23,682 nt of DNA from an uncultured Alphaproteobacteria bacterium (GTDB taxonomy: Bacteria > Pseudomonadota > Alphaproteobacteria > RF32 > CAG-239). The notes below the pieces were generated by a model. The model did no database searches and was not told where the DNA came from. It saw only the letters and a list, made by a program, of their open reading frames with translations. Where the stretch lies: contig CAKQPS010000010.1 in assembly GCA_934270475.1 (NCBI GenBank), positions 1 to 23,682 of the forward strand, written 5' to 3'. Shown piece by piece: positions 17,421-23,682 of the stretch. The position numbers and the translations under genes were made by a program. How positions within the stretch are numbered: the stretch's first letter is position 1; every line of letters starts with the position of its first letter.

Positions 17421-17602
17421 GTAAAATTCCTCTAACATTTTGATTCCACGGCAATTCTTTGAATAAAACTCAATCCCGACCGCAGAAGGTTAAACTTATA
17501 AAAACATTTAAATTGAATACAGCCGAACCCCTGATAAATCCACACTCTCAGCCCCATTCACCAAATAATAGGCATGCAAATTTTCACTTGCCTGCTTTAA
17601 AC
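17421..17602 (-). other. rpoB 5' leader, about 180 nt
   Basis: This is the stretch between the predicted transcription start and the rpoB ATG. No ribosomal protein gene, no clear terminator hairpin and no riboswitch class that I recognise is present. A leader this long before an essential gene may carry regulation, but I see no defined structure. Confidence 0.45.
17427..17433 (-). promoter_or_regulatory. Ribosome binding site that decides the rpoB start
   Basis: On the minus strand AGAGGAA lies 6 nt before the ATG at 17420. It overlaps the start of the six-codon upstream extension, which makes the upstream ATG at 17438 an unlikely start. Confidence 0.8.
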
Positions 17603-17609
17603 TGTATGG

Positions 17610-17638
17610 ATTATAGACTTTTCCGCTTTATTTTGCAA
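17610..17638 (-). promoter_or_regulatory. Promoter of rpoBC
   Basis: On the minus strand there is TTGCAA (17633-17638), a 17-bp spacer and a perfect TATAAT (17610-17615). It is the only near-consensus promoter found upstream of rpoB, and it implies that rpoBC is transcribed on its own. Confidence 0.75.
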
Positions 17639-17719
17639 CATTTTTCTTTTATTTCACCTTGTTTTTCGGCAAAAAAATCATACGTCTGAATTGAGTATTT
17701 TTACTAAAGGAGAAAATTT

Positions 17720-18256
17720 ATGAAAGACAGAAGATGCAGTATTTGGCACTTGATTTCCGGTATAATTATGCTGATTCTAGGAATTGTGGTGTGGTCAAAC
17801 CCGCTGTCGTCGCTTTATGCCATGGCGATATATTTCGGCGGCGCCGTATTTTTACTCGGCTGCGGCTACATTACTTTTTCTTTCAGCGAATATTCCGGCT
17901 GGTATTTTGTCGTCGGCTTATTAGATTTGTTTATCGGTTTAATTTTGCTGACTAATTTGGGTTTAACCGTGCAGACTTTGCCGATTTTATTCGCCTTTTG
18001 GTTTTTGGCTACCGGCGTTATGCAAATTTCCGGTAGTTTAGACATCAAACATCTTGGATTGCCGTGGGGCTGGAGTATGTTCAGCGGCATCTTAGGCATT
18101 ATCCTCGCATTTTTGATTTTATCTTATCAATCATTCGGCGAAGCGGTTTTGGTGCTTTATGTTGGCTTTTATATTTTTGCGTTTGGTATTCTCAGTATTG
18201 CCGAATATTTATATTTTCGCAAATTTTGCCACCTGCCGCAAACAAACGCGCAATAA
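17720..18256 (+). CDS. HdeD-family (DUF308) membrane protein
   Basis: The 178-aa protein has six hydrophobic segments (roughly residues 8-27, 31-54, 60-79, 84-104, 117-136 and 141-165), short charged loops and a short cytoplasmic-type tail. This is the layout of the HdeD/DUF308 family, whose E. coli member is tied to acid resistance. The pattern of a Trp near the end of the first helix followed by NPLSSL is typical. The start is supported by AAAGGAG (17706-17712). It is divergent from rpoB and has no clear terminator before the next gene, which has its own promoter. Its function in this organism is not known; a stress-linked envelope role is only a family-level guess. Confidence 0.82.
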   Translation: MKDRRCSIWHLISGIIMLILGIVVWSNPLSSLYAMAIYFGGAVFLLGCGYITFSFSEYSGWYFVVGLLDLFIGLILLTNLGLTVQTLPILFAFWFLATGVMQISGSLDIKHLGLPWGWSMFSGILGIILAFLILSYQSFGEAVLVLYVGFYIFAFGILSIAEYLYFRKFCHLPQTNAQ

Positions 18257-18261
18257 ATATA

Positions 18262-18290
18262 TTGACGACTAAATCCATAATTGCTATAAA
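18262..18290 (+). promoter_or_regulatory. Promoter of the gpt-like gene
   Basis: TTGACG (18262-18267), a 17-bp spacer and TATAAA (18285-18290): near-consensus boxes. The start site would be near 18297, giving a leader of about 28 nt that holds the ribosome binding site. Confidence 0.82.
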
Positions 18291-18324
18291 GCAGAGCATT
18301 ATTTAATTTGTTGGAGATAGGACT

Positions 18325-18762
18325 ATGAAAGAAATTACTCAAGCTCAAGTTGATAATGCCTGCTTTATGATTGCGCAAAAAATTCAAGAACGTTCGCCGA
18401 ACGGTTTTGTCTTAGCAGCAGTTTCCCGCGGCGGACTGGTTCCGGCAACCATTATTTCCCACTATCTCAAACACAAAGACATTCATTTTATCCGCCTTTC
18501 ATCATACAGCGATGACAGCAAAGCTCAATCTAAAATGATTGACACTACTTTAGATGAAATTCCAAACACCGCCGACACTTATATTATTGACGACTTGTGC
18601 GACAGCGGCGAAACCGTACAATATTTACGGCATAAATATCCTTTGGCGCAAATCTACACCCTTATCAATAAAAATCCAGAAATCAAACCAGATTATTTTC
18701 CAATGTCCGAACCTATGGGACTATGGATAAACTTTCCTTGGGAACCGGAAGACAGAGAATAA
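18325..18762 (+). CDS. gpt: Xanthine/guanine phosphoribosyltransferase-like enzyme
   Basis: This 145-aa type I phosphoribosyltransferase should join a purine base to PRPP for purine salvage in the cytoplasm. SRGGLVP (34-40) and the PRPP-binding loop YIIDDLCDSGET (86-97) are clear. The C-terminal WINFPWE (134-140) parallels the WIEQPWD of E. coli Gpt (152 aa), which favours xanthine-guanine specificity over other purine or pyrimidine enzymes. The exact base preference cannot be read from sequence alone. The start follows GGAGATAGGA (18313-18322). It is a single-gene unit with its own promoter; no terminator is visible after it, where the transposase remnant begins. Confidence 0.85.
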   Translation: MKEITQAQVDNACFMIAQKIQERSPNGFVLAAVSRGGLVPATIISHYLKHKDIHFIRLSSYSDDSKAQSKMIDTTLDEIPNTADTYIIDDLCDSGETVQYLRHKYPLAQIYTLINKNPEIKPDYFPMSEPMGLWINFPWEPEDRE

Positions 18763-18855
18763 ACAAATTATTTTTTAGGCTATACTGATTTTAACAAAAA
18801 CACAAACAATGCAAATAGCGAGATTAAGAGTTGATATTTCCTTGCGTCCGGGGAG

Positions 18856-19320
18856 ATTATCAACAATCGCGAACGAATTGGGGATATTGAAGCTGATACC
18901 GTAATTTCTTCGCGTGGCGGAAAGTCTTGTCTGGCGGTATTTGTTGACCGTAAAACTCATTATTATTGGATTGTTAAAATGAAAAATAAATCGGCTGGAG
19001 AGATGCTTAAAGCTACTGTCAAAACTTTCAAAAATTATCCAATTAAATCCATAACTTATGATAACGGGAGTGAAAATATAAACCATCTTATTGCCAATAA
19101 AATATTGCATTGTGAAAGTTACTTTTGCCGACCTTATTGTTTGGCTGATAAAGGCTCTATTGAAAATAGAAACAAAATTTTACGCCAGTTTTTGCCTAAG
19201 AAAACTAATTTTGATTTGATTTCTCAAGATACTCTTGATAATATTCAGAGGTCTATCAACAATAGACCCCTGAAATTACTTGGTTGGAATACACCTTCCT
19301 CCGCTTCTCTGTTCGTTTAG
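18856..19320 (+). pseudogene. IS30-family transposase, 3' remnant
   Basis: The reading frame matches the catalytic domain of IS30-family transposases: RERIGDIEADTV with the first acidic residue at 18895, TYDNGSE with the second at 19060, and KGSIENRNKILRQFLPK with the glutamate at 19162 (33 residues after the second). The ending NNRPLKLLGWNTP is also typical. The N-terminal DNA-binding half is absent, and the frame meets a stop at 18832-18834. No start codon, ribosome binding site or terminal inverted repeats are visible. About 155 residues remain of an expected 320-350, so it is a dead fragment. The ATG at 18979 is internal to the catalytic domain. Confidence 0.85.
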
Positions 19321-19459
19321 CAACTTTAATCTACACAGACATGCAGATAACGATAAAGTCTAAAGTATTGCCGCAAACTCCAACACAGACACATTTCCTT
19401 GCGGAAACTACCGCATTATAGTAGCAAATCATTGCTATCTGCTACCACTTTCTCATGGT

Positions 19460-22400
19460 TCAAAAGTTATAGCGAAACTGAATTTGACCGGAATGAGCGT
19501 TATATTTTGTATGCAAATTCAAATCATATCCCAAAATCAAATCCACATTATCATGGCTGACAGCCAATTCCAAACCGCCATTAAAGCCAAAACGCGACAT
19601 TGGTTCAGATGAAATTGTGTATCTGCTATTCGCAACAGCCACGTTAATTTTGTGTGAACTGTTGTTCAAATCATAGTTTGCACCAATATAAATCGCTGGT
19701 TTAAACAAAATCTGATTATCTGTTTTTATTTCGGCTTTATATTTCAGCTTTGCAAACGCCGAAATAGCGGTAATGTTTTCATTTTCCACTTTTTGACCAA
19801 TGCTGTCTGTATAATCATTAGGCATCAGATGAGTATAACGCAAACCGGTTTCAGGGTTCAAACCATTCTGATATTCATGTCCCAAGGCCGTTTCCGCCCC
19901 GACTGAATGCATATTATATTTAGAACTTATACCATATCCGGCAACAGATGTCTTATCGTCATAGTCAGCCAAGCCATATATAAACGCACCGCGAACATAA
20001 GTCTGCGTCGGCTGGTACTTGCCGTAAACAAACATATTTTGCGCAGATATTGAACTTTTCCGGCTATTTATATTTCCCTTGGTGTCGGTGTTTGTGTAGG
20101 CATATCCAAAACCAACAGACGTATCACAATCCACATTTCCGTCATATCCCATAACATAGCCGGCGGTATCTGCATTAAAGCCCTGCGCCGCGGTTCTGTT
20201 ATCCATATAGTGACTGGCGCCTATTCCTTTAACCCACATGGAAGCAGGTCTATACAAACCACATTTGCCCTCGCCTTTTTCAAATCTTTTTCCGGTTTCC
20301 CGACCTATAATATTTTGCACTAAACGCACAGTTTCCAAGTTCATCTGAGAATCAGAAGGAGCCAATTCATTCAAAGCTCGTCTATACCCTTGAGCATTAT
20401 GTTGAGACAAGCTGTCTAATGCTTTTTGAATATTTGCCGCAGCTGTTCCCGATGTCAATGTTGCATTTTCCCACGCCGCAGCTGTGTTCCTATTATTTCT
20501 GTTTCCCACAAGCGAAGCCACATCGCTCGAGCTGGCAATATTTTTGATAATAACCGTACCATTTTTTGTTCCTTGTATAATCTCATAGCGATTATTTTTT
20601 TCAAAAACTTCGGTCAAATCACCGGCAACACTTCCGGACGCACCGGATTTCAAGCCGATTATAGATAAATCTCCGGTCTGTTCTTTTTTATTCAACAAAC
20701 CTTGATTTACCGTAAATTGAATTTTACCGCCGGACAAATCAGCATTATTCACAAGCAATTTTCCGCCAACATAATCAGAACTTTTATTGGCTATGCTTGT
20801 AATTTCCAACCCGAGAGTGCCGTTTAATTTCAAATTATTGAGACTTACGGTTTTCGCACCAATATCAAGCAAACTTCCTGCTGTTATGTTTACACTTTGA
20901 TTTGCGCCAAACATTCCGGTTCCCATAACAACGTTACCGTTTATTTCTGTGTTTCCCGCACCGTTTATATCATAATTCATTATTCCGCCGGAAGTTTTGT
21001 ATGTACCGTTATTTATTACAGTACCCATTATATTTTCGATAGCCGAGGTTAAATCGCCGTTATTTGTAACATTTCCTTTGACTATACCGGCATTTTTAAA
21101 GCTGCCGCCGTTTGTAACATCTCCTTTGATAATACCGTTGTTATCAATGTCGCCGCTGCTCAAAATATTGCCGGTTACCGTAGCCGCATCGGCATTACTA
21201 AACAAACCGGTGTTTGTAACCGTACCTGCAATATTGTCTTTGTTCGTAAACTTTCCTTTGCTTGTTAAATCGGCGTTAATTGTCTTATTATTTACAGAAC
21301 CGTCATTAGCAATAATCTTCCCGCCGTTGATAATATTTTCGTTAGTTATAACACCTTCAATCGTCCCGTTTGTGTTATCAATATTGCCGTTATTTTTCAG
21401 CATAGCCGCAGTTATTTTATTGCTGTTTATCAAATTATTGTTGTTTTCTAATACTGCTGAAGTCAAAACTCCCTTATTTACAAAATTACCGGTATTAGAA
21501 ATTGTAAACTTATGTTGATTTATTTCGCCATTATTTTCCGAGCTTTCTGTTATATTCATAACACCGGAGTTGCCAAAAATCTTTCCATTATTACCAACAT
21601 CAACTTTGCCGGAAACAAGGTTATTATTGGCCAATATTCTGTTATTTTCAACAATAACACCACCTGTTATTACTCCATTATTTTCAGCCGTTGCCGTTGT
21701 ATTTTCTTTGAGAGTCAGCACTCCGTTTATTGCCGCATTCGCCTTGTTTGCAAAATTGCCTGACACAATCAAATCTTTGGCGCTGACACTACCGTTATTT
21801 GTTATATCTCCGTTTATATTCATACTATCAACCACGCTGATTGTTCCGGAGTTGGTAAATTTTCCGCTTGCTAAAGTTAAATCTTTTTGAGTTATCGCCG
21901 CATTGTTATCAACAATTCCATCTAAATTTAAGCTGCCGTTTCCGGTTATATCTTTGTTTAGCGCCCCATTGCCAAACAAGTTTAACACACCATTGTTTAT
22001 TGTATTTGAAGACACAACAAACTTATCCAACACAGTTTCTAAGACAGCATTATTAGCGACAGTTACGCTGTTTTGTTCCAGCTTACCTAAAACCGTTGTT
22101 TTACCATCATTAACAATCAAATTACCAGCTTCTATAATATTAGTTAAATTATTTGTTCCTTTTAGTGTAACAGTGCCTTTATTTTCCAAATTTGTAATAT
22201 TACTGTTTTTGATAACAGCATTTGAAGCTGTAAGAACTTTGTTGGCTCCGATATTATCTGCAGACAGAGTTCCTTGGTTATTTATATCCGTATCATTATT
22301 CAGCACCGTATTTGCAATGTTCAAAGTGCCGCCGTTTTCAACTTTCAGCGCGTTATCAAAACTGCTGATATTGCCTCTGACTGTTCCGTCTGTTCCATTG

Positions 22401-23682
22401 ATATTTAGAGTATATCCGTTACCTACGGCGATACCGTCCTTTTTAACGCCGTTTAAGGTTCCGTACAAATTATGTCCGTTCAGATTTAGGTTCAGCTCTG
22501 TGTTTGCTCCGGCTGTAGTACCAAAATTATCATTTTCCGCCGATGTAATGCTTATATCCTTAGTCATTGAATATGTATTGGCAGAAATCGCTAAATTTCC
22601 GGTAACAAAATCTTTTAGAGTATTCGGTTTTGTATTCAAAACTGCGCTCAGCACGTCCAATTTATTATTGCCAGAAATACCAAAAGTATAAGTGTAATCA
22701 TTGGTTACTGTTGATATTGTGGAAGCTGTATCCAAGCTTGATGTAATGCCGCCGATATTACCCTTTAAGAAAGTAACGCTTTTGTCGCCGTCTTTTTGCA
22801 CATTGATAGAACTCAAAATAATATTGCCGTTGCTTGGATTTGACGAGGTTAATTCTAAAGCATCGCTGCTTGCATTGCTTAAATCCGCATCAATTTTCAA
22901 CTTCAAATCACCGGAAATCGCGCCTATTTTAACATCAGTATATTTGTTTGCCGTATCTTGCAAATCAACAGTCGCGCCATTTGTTTTTAACACACCTTCA
23001 ATTTTACCGCTGTCGCCAAATTTTAAGATTGTCTCATTTTCTAAAACAGTTGTTCCCTCGCCGGCAATATTCTTATTCAAGACAACATTTGCCCCGGCGA
23101 CATTAAATATTCCGGTATTTATCAACTCTCCGTTCAAATTGTCAAATGAAGAATTTAGTGTTCCGTTATTGGTTATACTTTTTTGACTGATTGTCTTATT
23201 GGTAGTCATAACTCCGTTTAAGGTCAAATCACCGCTGCCGGTAATCGTATTATTAAACACATCGTTAGTGCTGTTTAATGTCAGCTTGTTGTTATTGCTT
23301 ACATTACCTTTGATATTAGCGGTATTTGAGGTTAATACACCGTTATTTGTAAGCAATGTTTCAATTATCGCGTTGTTGCTTCCGTCAAAATCAGCTCCGA
23401 AAATAGTTGTTCCCTTTCCGCTGATTGCATTATTCCACAAACTGCCCGTTGCTATGGTTAAACTCTTATTTTCTGCCACATTTACAGCGCTTGCGGCAAT
23501 CTTAGAGCTTGAAGCCAAAACCACATCGCCGTTGATGTTGGTCTTGCCGCCGCTGACATTCGCCTTCAAAGTGCCGCCGTTCAGATTAAGCTCGGCGTCG
23601 GTTTTATTAGTAACGGAAGTTTTTATATTTTCTGCCGCAGAATTAAGTGTGCCGTTGTTCTGCACCGCTCCGATTATATCTG
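19460..23682 (-). CDS. Autotransporter adhesin, C-terminal part (5' end outside window)
   Basis: The frame is open to the window edge. The first GTG (23665) is internal because sense codons continue upstream, so signal peptide and true start lie outside. More than 1400 residues are visible. The passenger is rich in Asn, Gly, Thr and Lys, with repeated NNG turns and valine/isoleucine strands, as expected for a surface beta-helix. A linker (ALNELAPSDSQMNLETVRLV) leads into a beta-barrel of about 260 residues starting near MWVKGIGASHY and ending in the aromatic sequence FRYNF. This is the type V secretion design in which the barrel inserts into the outer membrane and exports the passenger. Adhesion or aggregation is the likely role but is inferred. 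No catalytic motif was seen in the passenger and no clear terminator follows. Confidence 0.92.
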   Translation of the reverse strand, partial: DIIGAVQNNGTLNSAAENIKTSVTNKTDAELNLNGGTLKANVSGGKTNINGDVVLASSSKIAASAVNVAENKSLTIATGSLWNNAISGKGTTIFGADFDGSNNAIIETLLTNNGVLTSNTANIKGNVSNNNKLTLNSTNDVFNNTITGSGDLTLNGVMTTNKTISQKSITNNGTLNSSFDNLNGELINTGIFNVAGANVVLNKNIAGEGTTVLENETILKFGDSGKIEGVLKTNGATVDLQDTANKYTDVKIGAISGDLKLKIDADLSNASSDALELTSSNPSNGNIILSSINVQKDGDKSVTFLKGNIGGITSSLDTASTISTVTNDYTYTFGISGNNKLDVLSAVLNTKPNTLKDFVTGNLAISANTYSMTKDISITSAENDNFGTTAGANTELNLNLNGHNLYGTLNGVKKDGIAVGNGYTLNINGTDGTVRGNISSFDNALKVENGGTLNIANTVLNNDTDINNQGTLSADNIGANKVLTASNAVIKNSNITNLENKGTVTLKGTNNLTNIIEAGNLIVNDGKTTVLGKLEQNSVTVANNAVLETVLDKFVVSSNTINNGVLNLFGNGALNKDITGNGSLNLDGIVDNNAAITQKDLTLASGKFTNSGTISVVDSMNINGDITNNGSVSAKDLIVSGNFANKANAAINGVLTLKENTTATAENNGVITGGVIVENNRILANNNLVSGKVDVGNNGKIFGNSGVMNITESSENNGEINQHKFTISNTGNFVNKGVLTSAVLENNNNLINSNKITAAMLKNNGNIDNTNGTIEGVITNENIINGGKIIANDGSVNNKTINADLTSKGKFTNKDNIAGTVTNTGLFSNADAATVTGNILSSGDIDNNGIIKGDVTNGGSFKNAGIVKGNVTNNGDLTSAIENIMGTVINNGTYKTSGGIMNYDINGAGNTEINGNVVMGTGMFGANQSVNITAGSLLDIGAKTVSLNNLKLNGTLGLEITSIANKSSDYVGGKLLVNNADLSGGKIQFTVNQGLLNKKEQTGDLSIIGLKSGASGSVAGDLTEVFEKNNRYEIIQGTKNGTVIIKNIASSSDVASLVGNRNNRNTAAAWENATLTSGTAAANIQKALDSLSQHNAQGYRRALNELAPSDSQMNLETVRLVQNIIGRETGKRFEKGEGKCGLYRPASMWVKGIGASHYMDNRTAAQGFNADTAGYVMGYDGNVDCDTSVGFGYAYTNTDTKGNINSRKSSISAQNMFVYGKYQPTQTYVRGAFIYGLADYDDKTSVAGYGISSKYNMHSVGAETALGHEYQNGLNPETGLRYTHLMPNDYTDSIGQKVENENITAISAFAKLKYKAEIKTDNQILFKPAIYIGANYDLNNSSHKINVAVANSRYTISSEPMSRFGFNGGLELAVSHDNVDLILGYDLNLHTKYNAHSGQIQFRYNF
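21001..21260 (-). repeat. Beta-helix rung repeats in the autotransporter passenger
   Basis: Successive segments of 16-18 residues begin with G-x-V/I and contain an NNG or NxG turn (GTVTNTG, GNILSSG, GDVTNGG, GNVTNNG, GTVINNG). The spacing fits one rung each of a right-handed beta-helix. At the DNA level the copies are similar but not identical. Confidence 0.7.

Noticed and set aside
17436..17438. rpoB start at 17438, six codons upstream
   Set aside because: No Shine-Dalgarno sequence precedes it, and the good site at 17427-17433 falls inside the extension at correct spacing for the ATG at 17420.
18979..19320. A separate 113-aa gene in the IS30 region
   Set aside because: The frame continues upstream without a stop into the first catalytic acidic residue, so the ATG at 18979 is internal to a truncated transposase.
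21903..22691. Long plus-strand frame of 262 codons opposite the autotransporter
   Set aside because: Its hydrophobic look comes from reading the Asn-rich passenger backwards. It has no start signals or recognisable domain.

Overview
The window is an AT-rich stretch of an alphaproteobacterial chromosome. The placement rests on three things: RpoB and RpoC of alphaproteobacterial length and wording, an alphaproteobacterial-type RNase J, and the order nuoL-nuoM-nuoN-birA-rnj, which is the usual tail of the nuo locus in that class. A host-associated, poorly cultured lineage is plausible, but that is inference only.

Region 1 (1-462) holds a tRNA-Lys(UUU) gene on the minus strand with its promoter and terminator. 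A 77-bp exact direct repeat lies beside it and duplicates the tRNA 3' end plus its terminator, separated by a palindrome-rich spacer. Region 2 (463-7692) is a tightly packed plus-strand gene run: an unknown 106-aa protein, three antiporter-like complex I subunits (NuoL, NuoM and NuoN relatives), biotin-protein ligase BirA and RNase J, closed by a clear terminator. The three Nuo-like proteins are full-length open frames but have lost most or all of the charged residues used for proton pumping. No other nuo subunit lies next to them. A strong terminator-like hairpin sits inside the first codons of the nuoL-like gene.

Region 3 (7693-9023) holds two small single genes with their own promoters and terminators. 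The first, an unknown 222-aa protein, has a run of nine G residues between its -35 and -10 boxes, which looks like a phase-variable promoter. The second is a 65-aa protein with a four-cysteine metal-binding pattern and no visible ribosome binding site.

Region 4 (9024-17638, minus strand) is rpoB-rpoC as a stand-alone unit, with its own consensus-like promoter, a leader of about 180 nt and its own terminator. The ribosomal protein genes that usually precede rpoB are absent. Region 5 (17720-19320) contains an HdeD/DUF308 membrane protein, a Gpt-like purine phosphoribosyltransferase and the 3' part of an IS30-family transposase gene. Region 6 (19460-23682, minus strand) is the C-terminal part of a very large autotransporter with an Asn/Gly-rich beta-helix passenger; its N-terminus lies beyond the window edge.

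The strongest candidates for something new are the residue-stripped NuoLMN set in its native-looking operon position, the G-tract promoter of the 222-aa gene, and the tRNA-end repeat at the left edge.
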